A stretch of DNA of 56,714 nucleotides from the IMG/VR virus record IMGVR_UViG_3300017917_000721, positions 1-56,714 of that record; one strand, given 5' to 3'. The position numbers and the translations under genes were made by a program. Under the pieces are notes generated by a model that was given only the letters and a program-made list of their open reading frames with translations, had not been told where the DNA came from and made no database searches. This document shows, one piece after another, positions 20,720 through 28,789 of this stretch; within the stretch, counting starts at the first letter, position 1, and each line of letters begins with the position of its first letter. This DNA comes from a virus.

Positions 20720-21670
20720 ATGGCAACATATTCTAGTTTTAAGAAAATAGACACTGATGCTGTAGTTGATGGCTCAATTGTATCTGCGGACATTGCTGCA
20801 GATACTATTCCGGCCGCTGACATCTTAGCCAATAATGTTCCTCAGGCAGCGTTTAGTGGGACTGTGACTTCAGCAAAACTAGCTTCTACTATTGATTTAA
20901 GTGCTAAAACAGTAACATACAGACCAATTGTAAACGGAGACATTTCTGCGTCAGCGGCTATTGCTGGTACTAAACTGGCATCTGGCGCTGCTGTAAACAA
21001 TATAGGCTATACTCCAGTTAACCAAGCAGGCGACACTATGTCCGGTCAGCTGGTTTTGCCAGTAGGTAACGCAGCTGCACCTAGTATTGCTCGAGACGGT
21101 GCAACAAATACAGGTATTAACATTAGCGGAAATAACGTGTCAGTTGTTGTATCAGGAACTACCGGCCTTAATGTTGACGGTAACGGATACATAACTAGAC
21201 CAAACCACCCAGCATTTGCCGCAGTTGGACAAAACGGATGGTATTATGTAAACACTTGGGGTGCGCCTTCAAGAGAAGTTGAATTAGATAACAACTGGAA
21301 CTGGACTGTTTCTCACCAATACGGCGGCAGTAATTTTAGTACTAACGGGTTTGGTAGATATACTGCTCCGGTAGCAGGTCACTATGCTTTCCACACTTGG
21401 TGGTACATGTTAAATGATGCAAACACACCGCCAAATTATGTACACTTGTTTATTAGAAAGAATAACAGTAGAGCATGGACCGCAGGCGGCAGAAGTCCTT
21501 ACATTATTCATATGCATCAAAACACCAACAGCTACGACGACGGGTGGAGCCAATCAGCAGTTATAAATTTAGCAGCAGGTGACTTTGTAAGTTGTGGCGT
21601 TGTATGGCACGGTAATAGTAGTCGATTACACTCAGGGCATCAGACATTCTGTGGCTGGCTAATAGGATAA
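20720..21670 (+). CDS. Short tail fiber with C1q/TNF-like C-terminal tip (copy 1 of 3)
   Basis: 316 residues, ATG 9 bp after the previous stop with an AAGGAT ribosome site. The N-terminus 'MATYSSFKKIDTDAVVDGS' and the segment 'KTVTYRPIVNGDI' are shared with the two following genes, as is 'YTPVNQAGDTMSG', a shaft-type motif. The C-terminal ~140 residues contain 'RYTAPVAGHYAFHTWWYML', a late 'NLAAGDFVSCGVVW' strand and a terminal 'FCGWLIG'. This pattern matches the C1q-like jelly-roll found at trimeric fiber tips. The first in a tandem triplet. Role inferred: receptor-binding fiber with a shared anchor and its own tip. Confidence 0.75.
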   Translation: MATYSSFKKIDTDAVVDGSIVSADIAADTIPAADILANNVPQAAFSGTVTSAKLASTIDLSAKTVTYRPIVNGDISASAAIAGTKLASGAAVNNIGYTPVNQAGDTMSGQLVLPVGNAAAPSIARDGATNTGINISGNNVSVVVSGTTGLNVDGNGYITRPNHPAFAAVGQNGWYYVNTWGAPSREVELDNNWNWTVSHQYGGSNFSTNGFGRYTAPVAGHYAFHTWWYMLNDANTPPNYVHLFIRKNNSRAWTAGGRSPYIIHMHQNTNSYDDGWSQSAVINLAAGDFVSCGVVWHGNSSRLHSGHQTFCGWLIG

Positions 21671-21673
21671 ATT

Positions 21674-22648
21674 ATGGCATCATATTCAAGTTTTAAAAAA
21701 ATAGACTCTGAAGCTATTTTAGATAGTGCTGTTACAGGTGCAGTTTTAGGCGCAGACAGTATAAGAACAGCAGCCTTTTCTAGTGCCAGCGTAAGAACCG
21801 CAGATATTCAAGATGGGGCAGTTGGTACAAGCCAACTAGGGTCAACTATTAACCTTAGCACTAAAACAGTAACCTATAGACCAATTGTAAATGCTGATAT
21901 TGCTAACTCTGCTGTTACAGGCGGCCAGTTAGCTAGCGGAGCAATAACCAGTAACTTAGGTTACACACCTACAAACCGTGCTGGCGATACAATGACCGGT
22001 GCATTAGTTGTACCAGCGGGTAGTGCGTCTGCTCCGTCTATTGTGTCTAGCGGTAATACTAATACTGGCATTTATTTTCCTAGTACTACAAACGTATCTA
22101 TTAGTACAACCGGCGGAAACGTTAATCAATTTTCTCTAAATACAGCAGTAAACCACTTGCAACCAAATTTACCAATTTTTATGGCCAGCGGCAACGGTGG
22201 ATGGTATTACGGAAACAGTTTTGGTGGTTGCGGACGCTGGGCAGAAATTAATAACTTACAACCAGGAAGCGGATTTACTTGGCAAATTACAAGCCAAACA
22301 GGCGGCAGTAACTTATCTTCTAATGGAAGATTTACAGCACCAGTTGCAGGTTGGTATTGGTTTTATGCTCAAACATATTTTTACAATGATACCAACAACA
22401 GCCAAGGATATATTCACTACAATATTGGTTATAATGGTAGTCCTAGTACTGATAGAGCAACTGGTAGAACTCCCCATACATTATACGGACACCAAGTTAG
22501 TGCTAACTACGTTCCAGGTATAGCCACTTGTTTACAAATGTATCTAAATGCTTCAGATTACACAATACCCCAACCATATTTTGGAGGCGGCTGTACAGGA
22601 CGTATGCACGGCGATCACAGTTTATGGTGCGGATATTTAATAGGATAA
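21674..22648 (+). CDS. Short tail fiber with C1q/TNF-like tip (copy 2 of 3)
   Basis: 324 residues, starting 3 bp after copy 1. The same N-terminal anchor ('MASYSSFKKIDSEAILDS') and 'KTVTYRPIVNADI' segment are present, followed by 'TPTNRAGDTMTGALVVP'. The tip differs from copy 1 in the central half but keeps 'GRFTAPVAGWYWFYAQTYF' and the ending 'LWCGYLIG', so the jelly-roll frame is conserved while the putative receptor surface diverges. Copies 1 to 3 are read as one unit with no room for separate promoters. Confidence 0.75.
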   Translation: MASYSSFKKIDSEAILDSAVTGAVLGADSIRTAAFSSASVRTADIQDGAVGTSQLGSTINLSTKTVTYRPIVNADIANSAVTGGQLASGAITSNLGYTPTNRAGDTMTGALVVPAGSASAPSIVSSGNTNTGIYFPSTTNVSISTTGGNVNQFSLNTAVNHLQPNLPIFMASGNGGWYYGNSFGGCGRWAEINNLQPGSGFTWQITSQTGGSNLSSNGRFTAPVAGWYWFYAQTYFYNDTNNSQGYIHYNIGYNGSPSTDRATGRTPHTLYGHQVSANYVPGIATCLQMYLNASDYTIPQPYFGGGCTGRMHGDHSLWCGYLIG

Positions 22649-22654
22649 TTTATA

Positions 22655-23623
22655 ATGGCAACGTATAATAGTTTTAAAAGAATTGCTACAGATTCATTTG
22701 TTTCAGGAAGTTTAACAAATTCTGACATTGCCGCCGGAGCAGTAATTAGTGGAAAACTAGCAACAGACGCTGTTACCAGTGCTAAAATAGCCACAGGAGC
22801 AATTGGAACAAACGAGTTAGCTGGAACAGTTGACCTTAGCACTAAAACAGTAACTTATCGAACAATAGTTAACGGAGATATCAGCGGCTCAGCTGCAATA
22901 GCAGCCAGCAAACTTGCAACAGGAGCTGCTACAACAAACTTAGGCTATACTCCACTAAACAAAGCTGGCGGCACAATGTCTGGAGTCCTACAGACTACTG
23001 CTGGTTCTGCAGCAACACCTGCTATTGGAGTAAACGGTAATACTAATACTGGTATCTTCTTTGGCAATGACAACACAGTTCGAATAACAACAGCTGGTAC
23101 AGAGCGTGCTAGATGGGATCCTAGCGGTCGATTCTTGCAAGGTACTAGCCAATCAGCAGGATCCCCAATGTTCCAAAGTCACGGAACAGGCGGTTGGTTG
23201 TATAATAATCAATTAGGATCTGGCACAGGCTGGCAACAGCTTAACAGCAATTTTGGCTGGACAGGCTATCAACGTAACGGTAGCGGATTTAATTATACTA
23301 ACGGTACATATACAGCACCAGTTGCAGGACACTATAATTTCATGTGGCTAACATACTGCCATAATGACACCAGTTGGAATAGTGCAACTGGACACATTCA
23401 CATGAGTTGCGCTAAAAATGGTAGCCCTGGCGCTATTGGCGGGAGAACACCTCATGGAATTTGGGCTCACGGAAACGGAAGCCCTTATCCACATGGAATT
23501 ACATGGATGCAGACATTCTATATGAATGCAGGGGAATACGCCAGCGTCATTACTTACTGGACTAATAACAACAATAGATTCCATTCATCACACTCGTTCT
23601 TTAACGGATACCTAATTGGATAA
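22655..23623 (+). CDS. Short tail fiber with C1q/TNF-like tip (copy 3 of 3)
   Basis: 322 residues, starting 6 bp after copy 2. N-terminal 'MATYNSFKRIATDSFVSGS', then 'KTVTYRTIVNGDI', 'YTPLNKAGGTMSG' and a tip containing 'GTYTAPVAGHYNFMWLTYC', 'MNAGEYASVITYW' and terminal 'FFNGYLIG'. These positions align with the other two copies. It is the last gene before a late promoter motif and the 217-aa gene, so it closes the fiber triplet. Assignment rests on the shared anchor and the 'APVAGxY' C1q-type strand. Confidence 0.75.
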   Translation: MATYNSFKRIATDSFVSGSLTNSDIAAGAVISGKLATDAVTSAKIATGAIGTNELAGTVDLSTKTVTYRTIVNGDISGSAAIAASKLATGAATTNLGYTPLNKAGGTMSGVLQTTAGSAATPAIGVNGNTNTGIFFGNDNTVRITTAGTERARWDPSGRFLQGTSQSAGSPMFQSHGTGGWLYNNQLGSGTGWQQLNSNFGWTGYQRNGSGFNYTNGTYTAPVAGHYNFMWLTYCHNDTSWNSATGHIHMSCAKNGSPGAIGGRTPHGIWAHGNGSPYPHGITWMQTFYMNAGEYASVITYWTNNNNRFHSSHSFFNGYLIG

Positions 23624-23625
23624 CA

Positions 23626-23633
23626 ATAAATAT
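23626..23633 (+). promoter_or_regulatory. T4-type late promoter motif
   Basis: ATAAATAT, 18 nt before the ATG at 23652, with a CGGAG ribosome site between. Same octamer as at 9869, 39211, 48626, 50935 and 54205. Confidence 0.65.
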
Positions 23634-23651
23634 AGCGGAGACTAGAAAAAA

Positions 23652-24305
23652 ATGCCTCAATTTTCGATTTACCTAACTGAATTACAAGATAAACTACTCA
23701 AACATACAGTAGCCAACCCAACAGAGTGGATTGACAATCTTGTTGAATGGCGAGTTAGAATTGCACAAGACGATTATCTTCCTACAGCTATTGCACAGCT
23801 TCAAGAAAAAGGAGCAACGTCAATTCCTGGAACACGGGACGAAATTATTATGGCGGCAGATCTGCCTCCTAAGAATCCTAACTGGACTCCAGTAGAAATA
23901 GACGATCCAAACGACGACAGAACTGTACTGTATACCTTTGATTTAGAAGAAGATGATTTAAAAATGTTAGCTTGGATGTATGAAAATCCACACGAGCACA
24001 TCATACAATGGGTAGTTGAAAGATGTGAAATTGCATTAAAAGAAAAGGCAGAACAGGTTAAGAAAGAGTTACTAGCTGATCCAACTTGGACTGATCCAAT
24101 TCCATTAGATCCTATAGCACTTATGGATCTTGTTCACCTACGCAGCGTAGAAGATATCATGGTAGAAAGTCAAGAAATTATTACTAACATGGTTGCAGAA
24201 ATGGCAGAAGGAAAAGAAGGATATGTTCCGCCAGCTCCAGTTAACGTAATCTATAAGCACAGAGAAGAAGGAGCACCGCCAGCTCCACCAGGCGCTCCAG
24301 TATAA
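23652..24305 (+). CDS. Unknown protein with two-fold internal repeat, possible fiber assembly factor
   Basis: 217 residues, its own late promoter motif and a CGGAG ribosome site. The N-terminal segment 'LLKHTVANPTEWIDNLVEWR' (residues ~14-33) aligns with 'MLAWMYENPHEHIIQWVVER' (~107-126), so the protein appears to contain two copies of a helical unit separated by an acidic Pro-rich linker. The C-terminus is Pro/Ala-rich. There is no signal peptide or enzyme motif. Being the last gene of the fiber unit, next to the short fibers, it could be a fiber chaperone or a minor virion protein. Function is not established. Confidence 0.6.
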   Translation: MPQFSIYLTELQDKLLKHTVANPTEWIDNLVEWRVRIAQDDYLPTAIAQLQEKGATSIPGTRDEIIMAADLPPKNPNWTPVEIDDPNDDRTVLYTFDLEEDDLKMLAWMYENPHEHIIQWVVERCEIALKEKAEQVKKELLADPTWTDPIPLDPIALMDLVHLRSVEDIMVESQEIITNMVAEMAEGKEGYVPPAPVNVIYKHREEGAPPAPPGAPV

Positions 24306-24331
24306 AAAAAGCACCGCAAGGTGCTTTTTTT
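24304..24331. terminator. Bidirectional intrinsic terminator
   Basis: Stem GCACC/GGTGC (24311-24315 with 24320-24324) around a GCAA tetraloop, preceded by seven A and followed by seven T, so it can work for both converging units. It separates the + strand fiber genes from the - strand cassette and overlaps the stop codon of the halogenase ending at 24330. Confidence 0.85.
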
Positions 24332-25946
24332 ATGGTTTACCTTTGTATATTTTTTCTTTTAAATATTGGTAATGTGTAGGACACTTATCCGCAACTAATT
24401 TATTTCTTATTTTCTTTTGATTCCAATATTGAAGTGTTGAGTCTTTTAACACTACAAGTGCTTCGCCCTTGTTCCATACACCGTGATCGTATTTAATTTT
24501 TTCGTAGGCCATTCTATTAATAGGACTCAAATGATTGCCAACGAAAATATCTGGTATTCCGCCTTGATCGTTACCTAACTTATGATCTGATAGTAGACTG
24601 ATTGATAAATCAGCAGCCATTGTTTTAATTTCTTTTAGATTCTTATCAACCATTCGCCAATCAAGCTCTATATTTTCAGTTACATGACGCCAGTAAGGAG
24701 TATCTTTTCTTCTAGACATTAAGTAGTGTAAGGCAACAAATACTTTAAAACTTTCCATTGTCAAGTTAGCCATGTAATTAAACTGATCAACTTGTGCTCG
24801 GGCGATAAATTCTCTATCCAGCATTTGATACAACAAAATTAGCATTTCTTGAACGCTGTATAATCCAGTGCTTTCTAACGGCTCAATAAATGCATAACTT
24901 AGTCCAACACCAACGACATTCTTCTCCCAGCACTTGGCATGACATCCGTTTTTAATTTTTACTAGTTTAAATTCTAAACTGTCAGCCCTGTTAGGATCAT
25001 AGTAATCCATTTTTTCGCTATTTAAATATGCTTTATATTCTTCTAATGCATCTTCAACACTGATAAACTTAGAGCTGAAAACATATCCACTGCCAATTCT
25101 ATTGTACAGAGGAATATTCCATACCCATCCGTTATTATACGCAGTACAATTAGTGACATTTTTCATCTCTAATTCTTTGTCATGATACGGTACATGGCAA
25201 GTCCATGCATGATCATTTGGTAATAACTCGTTAAAGCTGGTAAATTCTACACCCAATGCCTGTTCTAATAACATAGATTTAAATCCAGTGCAATCAATGA
25301 ATAAATCACCGTATATAGTATTTCCGTCTTTTAACAATAGATGATCAACATAGCCATCTGCGTCAAGTTCAACGCTGGTTATGTGTTCTTCTATGTGTTC
25401 AACACCGTTAGGTATAGCAAATTTATTTTTTAAAAACTGGCCAAATTTAATAGCATCCATGTGATAGGCGACGTCATTGCCAAAATGAAATCCGTCTAAT
25501 TTATGTGTAGTATTGTCGCATATTTTATTTTGATAAATCAACGGCATATTACTGTAGATACATTCGTAAAAATCATTCCACGGAGTTTCAGGATGGAATA
25601 ATTTTTTAAAATACCAGTCATTGATACCATTAACTGTATTGCGTACATCTTTTGTGCCAAACGGATAGTAAAACGTTTCTCCAAGCTGGTGGAAATCAGT
25701 AAACTGAATGCTTAACTTATGAGTTCCGTTGACGTGTTCCATCCATTCTTCATCTTTTAAATCTAATAAAGACAAAAATAAATTTAATGTTCCTAGCGTT
25801 GATTCGCCTACACCAATAACTGGCTGATCTGGCGATTCAACTAAGGTAAATTTATAATTAGGAAACTTTTTAGACAGTAGTGCTGCAGCCATCCACCCAG
25901 CCGACCCACCGCCTACTATTACTATTTTTTCAATTTGTTTTTTCAT
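24330..25946 (-). CDS. Flavin-dependent (tryptophan-type) halogenase 1
   Basis: 538 residues, the usual length for the PrnA/RebH-type halogenase family. Visible landmarks: FAD-binding 'GGGSAGW' (residues 12-18); 'GVGESTLGT' (45-53), a family motif near the flavin; Lys77 in the position of the catalytic lysine (Lys79 in PrnA); 'GWVWNIP' (273-279), which contains the WxWxIP signature that sets halogenases apart from monooxygenases; and 'EPLESTG' (355-361), which supplies the catalytic Glu and the Thr-Gly of the halide site. The reaction expected is FADH2- and O2-dependent halogenation of an electron-rich substrate; the family also includes the cyanophage enzyme VirX1. Substrate unknown. It resembles halogenase 2 closely and lies 3 bp downstream of a 2OG oxygenase. 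No flavin reductase is seen nearby, so a host one would be needed. Confidence 0.9.
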   Translation of the reverse strand: MKKQIEKIVIVGGGSAGWMAAALLSKKFPNYKFTLVESPDQPVIGVGESTLGTLNLFLSLLDLKDEEWMEHVNGTHKLSIQFTDFHQLGETFYYPFGTKDVRNTVNGINDWYFKKLFHPETPWNDFYECIYSNMPLIYQNKICDNTTHKLDGFHFGNDVAYHMDAIKFGQFLKNKFAIPNGVEHIEEHITSVELDADGYVDHLLLKDGNTIYGDLFIDCTGFKSMLLEQALGVEFTSFNELLPNDHAWTCHVPYHDKELEMKNVTNCTAYNNGWVWNIPLYNRIGSGYVFSSKFISVEDALEEYKAYLNSEKMDYYDPNRADSLEFKLVKIKNGCHAKCWEKNVVGVGLSYAFIEPLESTGLYSVQEMLILLYQMLDREFIARAQVDQFNYMANLTMESFKVFVALHYLMSRRKDTPYWRHVTENIELDWRMVDKNLKEIKTMAADLSISLLSDHKLGNDQGGIPDIFVGNHLSPINRMAYEKIKYDHGVWNKGEALVVLKDSTLQYWNQKKIRNKLVADKCPTHYQYLKEKIYKGKP

Positions 25947-25949
25947 AAT

Positions 25950-26492
25950 TTACCTAAACTCAGGTCCGTATATCCACCCCACAATTACATGTCTAGTTCC
26001 TTGTGTAACCGGAGTAACTCGATGTGTGGCATAAGACGGGAATACAGTAATGTATCCCTTCTTTCTTATTTTTGAATCTTTGATAGCAGGCATGAATTCT
26101 AAATCTCCGCCTTCATACTCGTGATCGTCATTAAGTTGTAAACTAAAAGACAATTTTCTTACCTTATCTCCTGAGATAGAATCCGTGTGCCATACATAAT
26201 GATCACTACGATCCTCTGAATATTTAAAAACTAAAGGAGGATCTTTTGGATTATAACCTTCTAGGTGATATCTAAATGTTTCAGAATTAAGTAAAAAAAC
26301 AGTTTTAAAAATCTTATCTAATAAGTCTTCTGGCAACGGTTCGTTACAAATTTGAACACTTCTAAAAGATTTGTTTACAAGGTACTGCCCAAATTTATGT
26401 ACAGTACCTTCTATCCATTTAGACGAATTGTTGACAATAGAATCGCATTCTTCAGCTGTCAACAACGGTATTGATATCGACCTTGAGGGCAT
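25950..26492 (-). CDS. 2OG-Fe(II) oxygenase, PKHD hydroxylase-like
   Basis: 180 residues. The double-stranded beta-helix metal triad is visible as H102-x-D104 in 'YVWHTDSISGD' and H157 in 'FPSYATHRVTP', with R167 in 'QGTRHVIVGW' placed to bind 2-oxoglutarate. 'YEGGDLEFMP' between them is typical of prolyl-4-hydroxylase-like and PKHD-type members. The reaction is O2- and 2-oxoglutarate-dependent hydroxylation of an unknown protein or small molecule. It is sandwiched between two similar halogenases with gaps of only 3 bp, which argues for a shared pathway. Confidence 0.85.
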   Translation of the reverse strand: MPSRSISIPLLTAEECDSIVNNSSKWIEGTVHKFGQYLVNKSFRSVQICNEPLPEDLLDKIFKTVFLLNSETFRYHLEGYNPKDPPLVFKYSEDRSDHYVWHTDSISGDKVRKLSFSLQLNDDHEYEGGDLEFMPAIKDSKIRKKGYITVFPSYATHRVTPVTQGTRHVIVGWIYGPEFR

Positions 26493-26495
26493 TTA

Positions 26496-28118
26496 TCATT
26501 CTTTGCCGTTATAGATATTTTCTCTCAAATACTGATAGTGAGACGGCGCAGATTCAATTAAAGAATTAATATATTCTTTCTTCTGGTCCCAATAATCTTG
26601 AATTTGAGAGTTGTAAAACTCAGGAACTTGACCATGTCTTGCCATAATAAGCATCTTAACAATTTCTAATTGAGTAGAATTTACTGGCAAGGTGTTCATA
26701 CCTACTAATATATCAGGCATACCTCCCATAGATGCATCGCCCGGCATTACGTGAGTTTGTAGCAACTTTACAGCTAAGTCTGAAGCAGCTGTAGGAATTT
26801 GATTTAGTTTGGGATCTAACATCAAAGGATCCATTTCTACTGCTGTTGTCATGTGTTGCCAATAAGGAGTATCTCTTCTAGATGAAAATACATAGTGATA
26901 AGTTACAAAGTTTCTAAAACTATCCATGACATAATTACAGATGTAGTTAAAATGATCAATGTGTATTTTGTTTACCTGTCTATTGTGTAATGTTTCGCAA
27001 AGTTTTAGTAACATTTCTTGTACACTTAAAAGCCCTGTACTTTCTAATGGTTCAACAAACGCATAACTTAGTCCAATAGCAACACAGTTTTTAACCCAAG
27101 CACGCTCGTGAGATCCATTTTTGATGTCAATTAGTCTGTATTCACAGACTTTGCTTCTCATAGGATTTCGAACAACCATTTTATCACTGTCTAAGAAATC
27201 TTTGTATTCTTGTAGTGCTGCTTCTTCACTAATAAACTTAGTGCTGAAAACATATCCACTACCAATCCTGTTGTATAGAGGAATATTCCACACCCAACCG
27301 TTGTTAATAGCAGTACAGTTAGTAACGTTTTCAATTTCTAACTCTTTGTGAGCATATGGGATATGTGTAATCCAGGCTTTGTTATTTGGTAGCCAGTCAC
27401 TGTAAGAATTAAACTTTACGCCTAGTGTTTGCTCTAATAGTAAAGAGCGGAAACCAGAACAATCTATGTACAAGTCTGCTTCAAGGGTATCGCCGTTGGC
27501 CAGTTTAAGACCTGAAATGTACCCGTCTGTTGGGTCTGTTAACACTTCATCAATATGCTCTGATACATGAACAACACCGTTTGGAATACAGATTTTTTCT
27601 TTTAAGAATTCGCCAAATAGCGTTGCATCCATGTGATATGCAGCATCGTTTGTAAAACTAAAGCCAGGCAACTGTCCATCTTTGTTATCAAATATTTTTG
27701 ATTTATAAATCATTGGCATTGAGCTGTAAAACGATTCATAAAAGTCATTATTATCTAAATCTGGATTTGATACTTTCTTTACGTACCAGTCAGCTGTGCC
27801 TTGTTGCGTATTTTGTAAATCTTTGATGCCAAATGGATAGTAAAATGCTTTTCCTTTTTCATAAAAATCAGTAAATTTAATTGCTAACTTATAGGTAGCA
27901 TTACAATAGGCCATCCAGTCTTCATCTTTTAATCCTAGTAAGCCTAAGTACTGATTAATTGTTCCTAGTGTTGATTCGCCTACACCAATAATTGGAACAT
28001 TTGGAGATTCTACTAGAGCGATTTCAATATTAGGAAATTGTTTAGATAGCATAGCCGCTGACATCCAGCCAGCAGATCCGCCACCAACAATGATAATTCG
28101 TTCAATAGGTTTTTTCAT
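26496..28118 (-). CDS. Flavin-dependent (tryptophan-type) halogenase 2
   Basis: 540 residues. Landmarks at nearly the same positions as in halogenase 1: 'GGGSAGW' (12-18), 'GVGESTLGT' (45-53), Lys77 as catalytic lysine, 'GWVWNIP' (274-280) and 'EPLESTG' (356-362). Much of the N-terminal 85 residues is identical by eye to halogenase 1, so the two look like a duplication that has diverged, now separated by an oxygenase gene. It has its own ribosome site (AAGGAT) and a late promoter motif 21 nt before the start codon, so it can head a three-gene subunit (halogenase 2, 2OG oxygenase, halogenase 1). Substrate unknown; all core catalytic residues are present. Confidence 0.9.
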   Translation of the reverse strand: MKKPIERIIIVGGGSAGWMSAAMLSKQFPNIEIALVESPNVPIIGVGESTLGTINQYLGLLGLKDEDWMAYCNATYKLAIKFTDFYEKGKAFYYPFGIKDLQNTQQGTADWYVKKVSNPDLDNNDFYESFYSSMPMIYKSKIFDNKDGQLPGFSFTNDAAYHMDATLFGEFLKEKICIPNGVVHVSEHIDEVLTDPTDGYISGLKLANGDTLEADLYIDCSGFRSLLLEQTLGVKFNSYSDWLPNNKAWITHIPYAHKELEIENVTNCTAINNGWVWNIPLYNRIGSGYVFSTKFISEEAALQEYKDFLDSDKMVVRNPMRSKVCEYRLIDIKNGSHERAWVKNCVAIGLSYAFVEPLESTGLLSVQEMLLKLCETLHNRQVNKIHIDHFNYICNYVMDSFRNFVTYHYVFSSRRDTPYWQHMTTAVEMDPLMLDPKLNQIPTAASDLAVKLLQTHVMPGDASMGGMPDILVGMNTLPVNSTQLEIVKMLIMARHGQVPEFYNSQIQDYWDQKKEYINSLIESAPSHYQYLRENIYNGKE

Positions 28119-28139
28119 GTCAAATCCTTAAATATACCG

Positions 28140-28147
28140 ATATTTAT
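28140..28147 (-). promoter_or_regulatory. T4-type late promoter motif inside the halogenase cassette
   Basis: Read on the - strand as ATAAATAT, 21 nt before the ATG of halogenase 2, with an AAGGAT ribosome site between. It lies in a 38-bp intergenic gap, one of only two gaps of this size in the cassette. Confidence 0.65.
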
Positions 28148-28156
28148 CGGGTGGTT

Positions 28157-28789
28157 TTAAATGAGATTACGATCCTGAACAGGTAAATCAGTCCAGTAGT
28201 CTCGTTGAAAGTTAAATGATACTGATATTCTTGTACTGTCAGTAGTGTTTGCTGCAACACAATGCTCTAACCAACCAGGGAATAATAGTATTGTTCCTAC
28301 TTGGGGACGCATTTCAACAGTCCTAACAGAAATATTTCCAAAAGGAAACAGTTCTTGTTTTAGCTGAGGAACAGGGGTTTGAATACCAAACACTCCATCG
28401 TTTCCAGTAGTCTGGTAATAGTAAACACCGGAAATCATTGCGTCTTGATGTTGATGCCATTCTTGGCCTTCACCTTTGTCTGTTTTGTTAAACCAACTAT
28501 GCACTAGTCCAATTTTAACAGGATGCCATGTTTGCGCTTTATCAATGTAATGCTTAACATGTGTTTCGATATATCTTTGTAGATTCGTCATTTTAAAATC
28601 TACAATAGTGTTATGACGAGATTTGATATTAGTTCTTACGCCACCGGTCCATCCGTCCGGACGTACAAATGCATCTTGGCTTTCTATTAAAGGCAACGTT
28701 CTTTTAATTTCATCTTGAACCAGGAAAATTTCATCCATTGTTCCCTTATGTTCATATATTAGAGTTGGGAATAATGCATGTATCTTCAC
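28157..28789 (-). CDS. Putative 2OG-Fe(II) oxygenase (phage SGVYY type)
   Basis: 210 residues. 'EWHQHQDAMISGVYYYQ' (110-126) holds His112, His114 and Asp116 as candidate metal ligands, and the 'SGVYY' strand is a hallmark of the phage 2OG-Fe(II) family often annotated in T4-like viruses. The distal His176 in 'FPGWLEHCV' and Arg187 in 'STRISVSFNF' complete the site. Its 3' end lies 38 bp before halogenase 2, and its first bases overlap the preceding 230-aa gene by 4 bp, suggesting translational coupling. Substrate unknown. Confidence 0.8.
   Translation of the reverse strand: MKIHALFPTLIYEHKGTMDEIFLVQDEIKRTLPLIESQDAFVRPDGWTGGVRTNIKSRHNTIVDFKMTNLQRYIETHVKHYIDKAQTWHPVKIGLVHSWFNKTDKGEGQEWHQHQDAMISGVYYYQTTGNDGVFGIQTPVPQLKQELFPFGNISVRTVEMRPQVGTILLFPGWLEHCVAANTTDSTRISVSFNFQRDYWTDLPVQDRNLI

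Noticed and set aside
24330-28118. Possibility that the halogenase genes are plain FAD monooxygenases
   Set aside because: The WxWxIP signature, the catalytic Lys at position 77 and the EPLESTG segment are all present, a combination typical of halogenases and not of monooxygenases.
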